From assembly GCA_030267565.1 (NCBI GenBank), contig BRXU01000007.1, positions 1,860,001-1,924,000 of the forward strand: a stretch of 64,000 nucleotides of DNA, written 5' to 3'. Shown in pieces: positions 23,613-35,100 of the stretch. Under the pieces are notes generated by a model, which saw only the letters and a list, made by a program, of their open reading frames with translations, had not been told where the DNA came from and did not search any database. Numbering within the stretch: the first letter of the stretch is position 1; each line of letters starts with the position of its first letter. Made by a program: the position numbers and the translations under genes. This stretch comes from Pleodorina starrii (lineage: Eukaryota > Chlorophyta > Chlorophyceae > Chlamydomonadales > Volvocaceae).

Positions 23613-24730
23613 AAAGTGACGCATTGCGTGCATGCACACTGGGCGCTGTCGGAGGATTTGCAGTACTTATTGTACGGCATTTCGTTGGGAGATGAGATGC
23701 TGCTCTTCAAATCCCGTTTGTTCTTCTATTCACGCATGCATGCATGGGGTCACGACACGGCGGTTGGCCTGAAGCGCTGCAGAAGTGGTTGTTGCGATGG
23801 GGGATGGTTGTCTGGGAAGGGAAGAAGAGGTAGGGGCCGGTCCAGGTGATGTGGGGCCGGTAAAGGGGGTACCGTTCGGCGGTACCGTTAGCACAGGTGT
23901 ACGGCACCAACGGCGCGACGGGCGGAGCCCATTCACGCTTGGGACGCGGCAACTCTGTTGTTGGTAATGAAGATAAAGAAGATAGCGCAGCGGAGGGACG
24001 GAAACGATGTTGGAACAGGCAGTCAGGCACTGTTGCTTGTGACGGGTGATTTCCCTCCCCTCCGTTGCGACCCACGGCCTGCATTTGAAGACACCAGTCG
24101 TACTGCTAAGGAAAGGCTGGGATTGAATCCAAATCCTCGGAGTGCTGTGGGCCTTGCGGGCCGGCTGTTGGTTGGTTCGATGGTTGGCTAGCGTTGACTG
24201 GTACCGTGGTTGTTGTTGTTGTCGCGTGACCAGTCCTTGCGCCCTGTTCGACGTGTCCGCTGGCCACCAGTCCTTGCCGGTTCACCGGTGCTGCTCCAGC
24301 TCTGCAGAATCACGTCCCAAACGTTGGGGGAACGGTTGTGGGACCCGTCCCTGGCCGCAGCCCTGCCTCCTGGGGCCTGGCCGCACCGACGGGCAGTCGT
24401 TGTTGGCTGTCGAATTCGGTCTCTGCGGGACACACATCCGCCTCGCTACGTTCGACCAGCGTTCGAATAGATGGGGGCGAAGTGGGTAAGCGCTGGGGCC
24501 GCTAAGCCGAGCGATTCAGTTCGCGGGAGGGATTGCAGGCGGAGGATCTGTGGAGAAGCCGCTCTGTCCAGGGTTTCCGTGTGAAGGTGCCGGCAGGACC
24601 CGGAGGATCTGCGGGTCTGTGGGTGGATGCGGTGGAAGGGAGACGAAGGCCGAGGAAGGGGGCGCTCTCGTCGTTGGATCCGGCGTGCCTCGGAGTGGAC
24701 AGCCGTCCCTCATGGCAAACAAAGCAGACA

Positions 24731-24785
24731 GTATTATTATTATTATTATTTTCTTTTATATCATGATAAACATAATAATTGAAGG
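24731..24785. repeat. (TTA)n / AT-rich tract
   Basis: TATTATTATTATTATTATTA is followed by further AT-rich sequence including the palindrome TATCATGATA. It is an isolated AT-rich patch. Confidence 0.85.
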
Positions 24786-27503
24786 TTGGTAGTTATGTTC
24801 GGCCGGGTCCCAATTTCAGAGCAGCGCCACCTGCGGCTTGGTTGTGGAACGTGCCCTGACGCGCGCCTGATGTCAATGCTGGCGCGTGGCGGTGATTCAA
24901 AAGTTCCGCGTAAGAACGGGGGCGTCCATACAAGCGTGGACAGCCTTGGACGGTTGATTGCCACTGCAATAAGAGGTACGGTGACACGCGGTGACGGGCG
25001 AGTGCGATTTCACCCTCCCTGCCACGCCCGCGCGCACCACCGTACAGCCGGCGCCGGGCGGGGCGACGGGGGGAGGGGCCGTGTTCTCATCGCCTGTTTG
25101 TTGTCTGCTGGTTGCGCGCTGTACTAGCTGCGGACTAATAGGTTGGGACTGTGGGCCCGCCGCGAGCTTCAGATCGCTGCTGCTGCTGCTGTCCAAATTA
25201 CCTATTTGGACCTGGGCAATAGCATTTCCCCCCTAACAATCATGTTCCTCAATACGTGATTTAAGCAGATGGCTAGGTACCGGTAGGCAAGATGGGCGCC
25301 ATGCAGAGCCGTCCAAATCCGCCAAGTAGCCCCTCGTGCATCGCACGGGTCCGCCCCCGCACGACCCTTCCAGTCACGACTCTCTTCGGGGCAAGCCCGC
25401 GCCGCTCTTGTCCACCCGGGATCCAAGAGGGACTGCTCCTGGGCGCCCTCCCGACCCGCGGGCCCCTCTTGTGTCTCTGCGACACGGAGTACAGGCGAGG
25501 CCCGGCGCCCTGACCGCCCCTTCACTCGCTGCGTCCCACCAGCGCCCGCACGGGCCGCGGCGACAGGCCAGCCAGCCCACACCCGCCTGGCCCCAGGGAG
25601 CAGGCAAACCAGGGAGGCAGGCAGCGGCCGACTGTCAGTGCTGGACGACTCACGCCCCCACGTCCGTGCGCATCCCTGCACGCATGCACCCACGCATCTC
25701 TGCACACACGCACACGTCCGTATCCCAGCATGAGCTGTACTGGCCCGCCCAGCTGTTCGCGCTCAAACTCTCTGACCTACTTCCCTCAGCACCCAGCGCG
25801 ACCCAGCGGGACATACGCCATCCCCACGCCCGCCGCGCCCAAGCTACCGGTCGCTGTCAGTCACGCGCGCATGAGCAGCGCAGGCGGGACACCAACAAAC
25901 GAGATACGCGTATCAGGGCTCACCAGGGCTCACCAAACAGAACAATCCGGTCGCTGGGGCCCGTGTAACAAGCTGCTGGGCCAGGCGGACACACCAAGAC
26001 AACACATACAGAACCCCATGACGACCCGAACGCACCTCGCCTCTCCTCCGCCACCCAAAAATGCGAACAGGGCCGGCCGCGGCGTCAAGGCCTCTTGCGT
26101 CTTGCAAATGCGCCGCGCCGGGACCTCCAAACCTCTCTGCCCTGTGTGGCAGTCCTGTGGCGAACCGACCCCGTTACGCTGAGTCGGCCGGCCGTGGGCC
26201 GCACTCCTCACAGCGGCCCCACGGAGGTCAAGACGCGCGGCTGTTGGGTGGAGGTGGTGGTGGTGGGAGGGTCGCACGCAACCATGTTGAGCCCTTGGAT
26301 CCTCCCCCCGCGCTCCTGCCCCTCCGGCTGCTTACCGCCTCACCCTTCGCTTGTCTTCGCTGCACCTACTTTCCGTAATCTCAGCTCCCGTGTTTTTCTT
26401 CTCACGGAAGAGCCCCAAGATGGGGTCTCGTGAGCCCGCGCCAACTTCCAAAGCTGCACGCCGGCGCCGCGCCGTGTGCCCGCCGGAGGGCAAAGCTCAA
26501 AGTACTAGCGAACGCCGCGCCCTCCTGGCAAGGGCCGCGCGCGACACACCCTGGCCACGTGAAGGAGACGGCTCTTCCAAACGTGCAACTGGTGCTTTAA
26601 ACGGCTCGTCGAATGGCGTCAGGGCGGGCCAGCAGCAGCAACAGGCGCGCGCCCAGCCCACATGCCGCCACCTCCACCCATTCCACGCAAGCAACCGCAG
26701 CCCGGCCCTGAAGTGGGTCGACAGACCAGGCCCTCCAATGAGACTTGCCTGCACCTCTCGCCCGCCTGCGCGCCTTCGTTCAACCGCCCCCCTGGGTGGC
26801 TCGATTGCGCGTGGCGGGAAGGCTGCCGCGCCCGGGGCTGCCCGGGGTCAGGGCGGCGACCCCGACATCCCCGGCTTCGCTCAGTCCTGTCGCCTGCCGG
26901 CGGGCAGGCAAGGCCAGGCGTGACGTTGGACGGGCGATGCAAAAGGCTCCGCCACCGCCACCGCCACCGCCTGACCGCAAGGCGGCGCCGGAGACCAGGC
27001 GCCCAGCCTGACCGCACGTCTCCCACGGCTCCATGATACCTTTTGACTCCTTTTGCTGCCGCCGCCACTGTGCTGCAATGAAGTGCTGAAGCTGCTCTGC
27101 CCTGCCTCTCGCAAGGGGTAGGTACATCCACGTCCGTGTGCTGCGCGCTTGCAGGCCGTGATAACCCGCTACTTCCCGGACCCTGGCGGTGCGTGTGTGT
27201 GGGTGTGAGCGTATGCGCGCGCGTCCGGCGCCCTCCGGCGCCACAATCCGGTGGCAAAGTTACCTCCTGCCGCTGATTCCCGCCCACAGACTGAGCTCCT
27301 GCCGCTGCTGCCGCCACACCGCGGTCGTTTGCTGCACTCGTGCTACTTTTGCTACTGCCGTCGCTGCTATCCCATCGCCATCGCTGCCACTGCCATTTTC
27401 CTGCAGCCGCCACAGCAGCAGCACGTGCCGCCGCGGTTGCGACCACCACCGCTATCGCTGCTGCTGCTCTTCCTGGGCTGCCCAGCCAAGCGAGGCGGCA
27501 GGC

Positions 27504-28498
27504 TCAGATGGTCCGGCCGTCGTTGGCAAGCTTCTGCACCAGGGACGGGCGTTGCACGATGAGGGAGCGGTGAGACGGGGTGCAGAGCAAGAAGGGTGAG
27601 GAGTGGGGGAAGGACGGATGGGACGGAGGCAAGGCGGGGCATCCCCCCTTCCCGAACAGTCCAGCGCGTCGATAGATGGCTGCACGGGGCACACAGCCCA
27701 ACCCCGCAAAGTGTGACAGCAGCCGGGGTGCTGAGTCCCCGGAACGCATCGTGAAGCGCATCAGTGGTTGGCAGCGGATTGGCTGATTGATTGCTAGGTT
27801 TGCAGGCGGCACGCGTGGAAAGCAGCGAGGGCGCCCCAAACCCTTCTGTGGTCGGTTGAAGTGGGCTCCCAAGGTACCAAGCTGATCACATATTTTGCAA
27901 CTATCTCTAAGGAATGACTTGTTGTCTTCAGACAGCTTCCTATCAGCCTGGGCATTTCGTGGCAGGCTGGCAGCTGGCACGCTCCGCCCGAACCCCACTC
28001 CTCGAACCCTATCCCCCTTCGCACCTGCGCGTAGTCCTCGTACCAGACCCGGCCCTGCTCGTCCGCTGCGAGAACCATCATCCGGTTCAGCTCCTCTTCT
28101 GTCATAACCTCGCCACGCCCGCTTAGCAACGTTCGAAGCGTTTCTGCCTCGATGAAGCCGCGCCCCTCCGGGTCAAATGCCCGGAACGCCCTCAGCATTG
28201 TGTGATAGTCGTCTCTAAGGAGGCTTGCTTCTTGCTGAATTAGGAAGTTCGACACGACTATTTCAAAGTTCTCCATGTTGACCAATCCGGTTGCCTCCGA
28301 CTCCGCGTTGAGTGCTGCCAGCTGGTCCAAAATAAGGTTAAGCTGAACGGATGTGGGGTTGACGCCGCAAGACCGGATGGCCGTCGGGACATCCTTAAAG
28401 TCGACCAGTCGGCTACCCTCCTTGTGTTCAAATAAAATGAAGGATTCTCTTACCCTAGCACGGACTCGTTCATGCTTATCAGCCATGGATGTGGCCAT
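27504..28498 (-). CDS. DRC8: Dynein regulatory complex subunit 8-like protein (EFCAB2/FAP200 type)
   Basis: Two exons, 28498-28025 and 27533-27504, give 167 aa. The ATG at 28498 (MATSMADKH) opens the frame; a second ATG at 28486 is also possible. The protein shows the DRC8/EFCAB2 pattern: RVRESFILFEHKEGSRLVDF, AIRSCGVNPTSVQLNLILDQL, NFEIVVSNFL, LRAFRAFDPEGRGFIEAETL and VWYEDYAQ. Two degenerate EF-hand loops (DPEGRGFIEAET and ADEQGRVWYEDY) probably bind calcium poorly. The short last exon encodes KLANDGRTI and a stop. It is chosen because the donor after DYAQ is phase 0 and a pyrimidine-rich tract ending gtgcag precedes AAG. DRC8 is a nexin-link component of motile cilia and fits a flagellate alga. 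The gene is divergent from the macroglobulin gene. Confidence 0.85.
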
Positions 28499-29181
28499 TT
28501 CCAATTGTCAGCAGTATGGAATGAAGTCTGTGCCGATATGTAACTCTCCGACGCTTTATATGGCTGCAAAAATTATGATCGATATAAGCACCTTCCACTG
28601 TTTTGGGCTGGGTCTTGGGCTGAGTGGTGGCGTGGAGTCCAAAGCGACCTTGACACCTTGTTGCGCGAGCCGTACGGCCCGATGAATTCGTCCCGGCACA
28701 GAAGCTGCAGCTAAGATCTTGCACAGAATTGCACAGGGCTGCGTTCTCTGCAATTTTTAATCTCTTGAATACACCTATTTGTATGGGTTCCAACAGATGA
28801 GCTTGGTTTCGTTGGGCTGTCGGGCGGTTACAACGTCCAAAGGACAAGGCGCAACCGTTAGCGATTGATTGCGTCGCTTATCATAGTGCAAGGTTCCGTC
28901 ACCACCTTATCAACACATGCCTACCTGCGCTGCCGGCGAAATCCGAGCTGCTCCCCACAGCAGTCATTCGCGAGCTGTCCGTTGACAGCGTCGCTTAATG
29001 TTCAGCCAGACAGCCCGTAGCCATAAATGCGGACATAGTTGAATGTTAATCTGACTTTCATTATCTTTCCCAGAAGCAGCACGGAGCGGGAAGCTTGAGT
29101 GCTACGTTCGCGACAAAACGGGCCTTCATTCGTCCGCGCTGAATCGAACCGAGGAGCGCCTACAGTGGGGTGGTTCTGGAC
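28499..29181. promoter_or_regulatory. Bidirectional promoter region between DRC8-like (-) and macroglobulin-like (+) genes
   Basis: This 683-bp AT-richer interval lies between divergent start codons. No coding segment was recognised. The regulatory role is inferred from position only. Confidence 0.55.
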
Positions 29182-32100
29182 ATGTTTTGCACTCGCTGGA
29201 TCCCGTGGCTGCTCGTGGTCTGCTGCCTCCACGTCGGCGGGGGCCATGTCGCAGCAGCGCAGGGCGGCCAGGGCCGCGCCTTTCTGCAAGACCAGCTCCC
29301 GCTAAAGATATTGCTGACGACCCCGACTGATATTATCAAGGGACCTGCCAAGTCCAAGACTACTCTTGACGGTCGGCAGGCAATAACGGTGCGTGACGGC
29401 ATTTGGGTCGTTGCGACGTGGACTTCGGGCCTTTCGAAAGCTGAAGGCGATTAGCTCATTAATCCTCACGGTGCTGAGCAAATCAAATTCCTTTACAATT
29501 TTTGTTACTGATTGGGTAGAGCGGCATTTTCCGCACGCAGTGGGTATGGCAGTCGAAGAGCGCATACGTTGACCCCCTGGCGCAACGGCGCGTGGCCGAC
29601 AACCATTCCACGATTCCACCCTGCCTTCCCCGCGCCCTCTAACGACAGGCTGTCTTTTCCCGGCCGGTTATAGCGCTGGGGTCCGACTTTGGAATCAACG
29701 CGACGAGCCTGGCGTCCATGGTGGGTTGCAATGCGGTACGACGCAGCAAGACATGTCAGTACGGTATGCCGGCAATGCTTCATTAATCCGGTGCAATGCG
29801 GTACGACGCAGCAAGACATGTCAGTACGGTATGCCGGCAATGCTTCATTAATCCGGTGCGACGGCATACATGTGGCACTAAGTGTGGTGGCCCGGCTGGG
29901 GGCTGGCACCGGGGGTGCAGCGGGTGCCTCCTCCGTCCTCACCCACACGGGGGCGTCCGCCGGAGCCTTACGATTCATGACAGTGATGGGCCCCTCCGTG
30001 TGGGCTGAATCCCAGCAAGTCCTACGGCAACGCCGTCGATGTCTTTGTATGTGAGCTGTCGTTTGACAGTTGATTGTAACCCAATTGTCGTACAGTTTTC
30101 AGATGTTTTAAAACGGAAAGCCTCGAGAGGTTTTTTGTGGGTTTCCCTGTGAATATAAAATTATATCCTGTGTGATATCTCTGGGCCTGCCGGGCCCCAG
30201 GCCGCCGCCCCGCCGCCTGTCTGTCTTCTGTGAAGTTCGTACTTGTTGCCCACTTGTCGAAGACCGCACGCGCTCTTGATGCCTCTGCCACGGCCCCTCC
30301 AGAGGCTTCCGATCCTCGCGCCCCCGCCCCGCCCCGCCCCACCCCACCCAGCCGCACCCTCCCACCCCCACCTCATCTCTAGCTCCCGGGTCGGTCCCAT
30401 CGCAGCCCCCCTCATCCCGGCTTACATTCTCGCGCGGCTGTTGCACGTTTTCCTTCAGTTTTTCGGGGTTGCCCTCACTCCGCACCCGCCCGCCCTGGCC
30501 CGCCCGCCCGCCCGTCCGCCCGTCCACTCCCAGTTTCCCTTCTCTCTGAGCTGCGGCGTCCCCGGCAAGTTCCGGTGGGTGACCACCACCATCGCCCGCT
30601 TCGACCCGGATGTGGACTGGCCCACCGATCTGGACTGCGAGCTCAGCTGGGCCACCAACCTGACCAGCTATGATGGTGGGTGAGGGTGTGCGGGTGCGGG
30701 AGCGGGGATTAGGGTTTTGGGATTTGTGCACAGTAAGGGCCTGGGTATAGGTATGGGGGTTAGGTTGGTTGGGCAGACTGTTGGCTCGGGTTTATCGGCG
30801 ACTGTGAATGTGAGATAAAGAGCGCGCGTTCGCTTTCCCTCGTGCGTGCCTGGAAACCTTGTGCGTTGTGACCTGACCCGCGGGTCGGTTGGCGCTGAGG
30901 GAAAGGACGGTCGGAGTCGGCTTACCAACGGAGCTGCCGTTACTTTTGATGCCTCCAGATATATTAAGAAGCAGGCGGGAAGCTGTCCTCCGCAGCGCCC
31001 CACCCTCCGACAGATAACCCAATCTCGAAGTCGAAATCCGACAGATAAATGCTGGTTGCGATTATCTCGCGCCCTCGAGGTCCGTCTTACCTGCTACTAT
31101 TGTTTTTCCACACAAACATTTCCCACTTCCGGCGTTGTGTCGACTGAAGCGCTCTTGGGGCCCACATGCCGCTGCCTGAGCCCCTCTTGCCTGTGCACAA
31201 TACGGTACCGTACCACAACCCGCGCCCACCCACGCCTGCCCCTCCAAAACCCCGGCTCTCCGGCTGGTCAGGTGCCCCGCTGGTTCTGAACGGCGTCCCG
31301 CCCGCTCGGCGGCTCGTCACCAAGCTGCTGTCCATGTCGGTGAGAGGCGTGGTTTCGGAGCTGCTCGCCAACCTGACCGACGGGCTGTGGGACGGAGACC
31401 TCGGCCTGGCGTCGGATGTGCTGCCAGAGGTGCCGCCGGACGGTATGTACGACATCTGTGATGGGCGTCGTACGAACTGTTGTACGACATGTGTGCGCGA
31501 GTGCCCGCCGTGGGCACGTGTAATGCGGATGTGTGTGTATGTGTGTATGCGGGCGGTGGTGGGTGGGTAGGGATGAAGAGTGGGAGTGGTGCCGAGGAGG
31601 CGAAAGGGCGAAGTACGGCCAGCCGGCGGCCGAGGTGCCCGTTTCTTATCCATATCGGCGCGCATACGGACAGACGAGCGAACAGACGAGCACACAACGC
31701 GCAGCTACTGGGACTTCGAGATGGCCCACTTCGGGAAGGCGCTGGCTCGCTCGCGCCGCCCAGCGCCGTGTTCCTGGGTTCGAATGGAAGTGGCTAGCCA
31801 GACCGACCCTTGCTGCCTGACCGACCCTGAGACCTGAGGCGGCTTCCCTTCGCTCGCGTGTACGGCCCTGGCGCGCCTGAAGTGCCTCCGGCCGCTCCGC
31901 CGCCCGCCCCTCCCTATCCGCTGATCCGCCGACTTTCTTTCGCTTCATGTGTAATGAACCTGCCCCGCATCTGCACTCATTCATCTTATCTCCGCTTGGC
32001 CTCTGCTCGAATGTTTTTCCCAACAGGGCGCTTGCTGCTGAGCTTCAACTACCCGGTCGACTATGCCATGCTGCGCAAGGCGCTGCAGGTCGGCGGGGTT

Positions 32101-35100
32101 GCTCGGCGGCGTGGAGGGAGAGGGCTGGGCTGGCAGGGAAGGTTCGGGGCACGTGTGTTTTGGCGTGTGCGCTGCTGCCTGTGTCCCGGCCGCGTTGCTC
32201 TCGTGCGTGCGGTGCCGACGTGCCTCGGCTGCCGGTCCCGCGGTTCAAACAACTGACCCTTCCCTCGTTCTCCCTCCGGCCAACCATCCCTCCGTCGGTA
32301 CTTACCCTTGCCTCCCTCCCTCCCTGCCTGCAAGGCACTGTGACCTCCTCCATGCCTGCAAGGCACCGTAAACCCCCAAAACTCCTTCGCCCCCGCCGTT
32401 ACTCCTTCGCCCGCTCTCTGTGTGCCTGTCTTCCTCGCTGGTTCTCCGCGCAGGTGTCAGAGGTCCGCGGCAACGGGCAACGGGCAAACGGTTCATTCCT
32501 CAATGTGACGGCGTGTAGGAGCCCCGAACCCTGGGTACGTAGGGTAGGCCCACTGGGGATCATTTGGGGGCCCCTGGGGTTCCTTCATCGAATCCTCGCG
32601 GCACCTAACGAATGCTGAGATCCTGAGAACCGGAAAGTCCGGCGCTCCGGGGTTTCCAGTATAGGTTCGGTACCGTATCGGTACCCTCAAAGGGGGAGAT
32701 TCGTGGGACCAAAGATGCGCTGCCGCTCGGCGGAAACTGGGCCCCTTCGTTTTGGCGTCGTCCCGCATCCTTCCAACCCTAACTGCTAACCGCTTACCAC
32801 TAAACGTCACCTCCATCCACCTCAGAACTGCGCCTCCCTCAGCCTTGAATTCCTGCCCCGCATTCCCTGCCACAACCGACCCATTTACTTTTAACGACAA
32901 ACCATAACTACCCACTATAACTAAAACCAACAGCAGCAGCAGCAGCACCAACAACAACACAACTTGCCTCCGTGCCGCGCACAGGACTACTGGGCCGGCA
33001 GCTTCGCCTCCAGCTCACCCCCTTCCGCCACCAACGGAACCTGCGCGGAGGTGCGGCCCCTGGCTGCACTCAAACCCAACACCAGGTGAGGAGCAACCAG
33101 CGTCAGCTCAGCCGACCCCTTCAAGCCAGTTCAAGTTGTGTAAAGTCCTGTGCCGGACCCTTCTTCCGGCTGTGACCAGTTGGCCAGCCCGCGAACGAGC
33201 GCATTGAACACGACCGCCCCTCGTCGTCGACCGACCCGTGGGTCGTTCGGGCCCCTTGAGGCAGGCCCCGTGCTAGCGCAAGCACGACACCAACTAACGA
33301 TTCTCCTCTCTCTCCCGCTTTCCTCGCCCCCCAGCACTTCACACATGCAAACATCTACAGACGCCGCGCTTGACCCGGTCCCCCGCCATTACCTGGGTTC
33401 CTTAGCCGCAATTCGTATTTCTTACCCCCTCGCCTGCAAACCCCTCGCAAACCAAACCGCGCCCTGTCCTCCGTCCCGTCAGCTACACGCTGCGATTGAC
33501 CCGTGGGTCACGATACAATCCGCTGGCGGGGCCGCTGGGCACCGACCTCTCCATCACGTTTGGCGGCTTACGACCATTTCGCATCCCCTGGGGAGAATCC
33601 GCCTACGGCTGGGGCCCTCAACCGGCCTCGCCCCTCAGGTGCGTGTTTGTGCGTGTGTGTGTGTGTGGGTGTTCCTGCACATGCCCCCTGTGTACGGTGT
33701 GTATGCCCCCGTCCATGATTCTCCCCCCTGTGTGTGCATGTGCGTGTGGGTGCTCCGCAGGTGTGCATGTGTGCGGGCTATGGACATCCACGTCTGTGTG
33801 TTGTATATGTGGCGCGTGTGTGTTCGAGTGTGTCTGCGTGTGTTTATGCGTGTGTGTATGTCCATGCGTGACTTTTTCAAGTTTAGCACTACATCCGGTT
33901 TGCAGCCCATGGGTCGAGGCTGGGGCCCATGAATCGGGGCTGGGCTCATGGGTCGGGGCTGGGGCCCATGGGTCGAGGCTGGGGCCCATGGGTCGAGGCT
34001 GGGCCCATGAATCGGGGCTGGGCTCATGGGTCGGGGCTGGAGCCCATGGGTCGAGGCTGGGGCCCATGGGTCGAGGCTGGGGCCCATGAATCGGGGCTGG
34101 GCTCATGGGTCGGGGCTGGGGCCCATGGGTCGAGGCTGGGCCCATGGGTCGAGGCTGGGCCCATGGGTCGAAGCTGGGGCCCATGGGTCGAGGCTGGGGC
34201 CCATGAATCGGGGCTGGGCTCATGGGTCGAGGCTGGGCCCATGGGTCGAGGCTGGGCTCATGGGTCGGGGCTGGGGCCCATGGGTCGGGCCGGGCCCATG
34301 GGTCGGGCCGGCCCCATGGGTCGGGGCTGGGGCCCATGGGTCGAGGCTGGGCCCATGGGTCGAGGCTGGGGCCCATGAATCGGGGCTGGGGCCCATGGGT
34401 CGGGGCTGGGGCCCATGGGTCGAGGCTGGGCCCATGGGTCGGGCCGGGCCCATGGGTCGGGCCGGCCCAATGGGTCGGGCCGGGGCTCATGGGTCGAGGC
34501 TGGGCCCATGGGTCGAGGCTGGGCCCATGGGTCGGGGCTGGGGCCCATGGGTCGAGGCTGGGCCCATGGGTCGGGGCTGGGGCCCATGGCTCCGGCCGGG
34601 GCCCATGGGTCGGGACGGTGCCCATGGGTCGAGACGGGGCGTATTACCATCTCCCCTCCAACCCTGACGTTGCTTTTGCTTTTGTGTGCCCGCTCTCACT
34701 CCCGATTCTCACTGTCCTGCCCCCCCTCCCTCCCTCCCTCCCTTCCTCCCCTTCCCCCCCTCTCTCCCTCTCTCTCCCCCCAGCTACCGCCGACTCGACG
34801 TGTGGCTCCCACACGGCCTCTCCAACAACACCACCCCAGCTTCCCTGGCCGCCACCATCACCCTCTGCCGCCTCCAACCGAACTCCTCCTCCCCCTCGCC
34901 CGCCAATGCCGGCACCGCCAACGCCTCCTCCATCTGCCGACAACAGCAGCAGGGGCAGCAGCAGGGCGGCGGCCAGCCGGTGGCCTTTTCGCTGTCGCTG
35001 GTGTCTCGGGGTAAGGCCCGGCTGGACGTGCCTTCCCTGGAGCCGGGCGGCACCTACTGGGCGATGGCGAGGGCGGACAACGGAGTGCGGGACGGATTTG

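Larger units (their letters stand above)
22241..27503. other. Convergent intergenic region, no gene recognised
   Basis: This 5.3-kb stretch lies between the stops of the phosphate transporter (+) and the DRC8-like gene (-). It holds a long perfect hairpin (22553), a triple TGTATGCCTGAT repeat (23575-23612), a (TTA)n/AT tract (24731-24785) and a copy of a dispersed 30-bp motif (23977-24009). Open frames on both strands are Arg/Pro/Ala-rich composition artefacts without domains or plausible splice structure. A rapidly evolving or degenerate gene cannot be excluded. Confidence 0.45.

Noticed and set aside
33905..34640. CRISPR-like array
   Set aside because: Units are contiguous, with no unique spacers, in a eukaryotic intron.
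33618..34667. Long repetitive frames (MGRGWAHGSR type and PWAPAPTHGP type)
   Set aside because: They arise from an 18-21-bp minisatellite inside an intron, with both strands open. There is no start context or domain.
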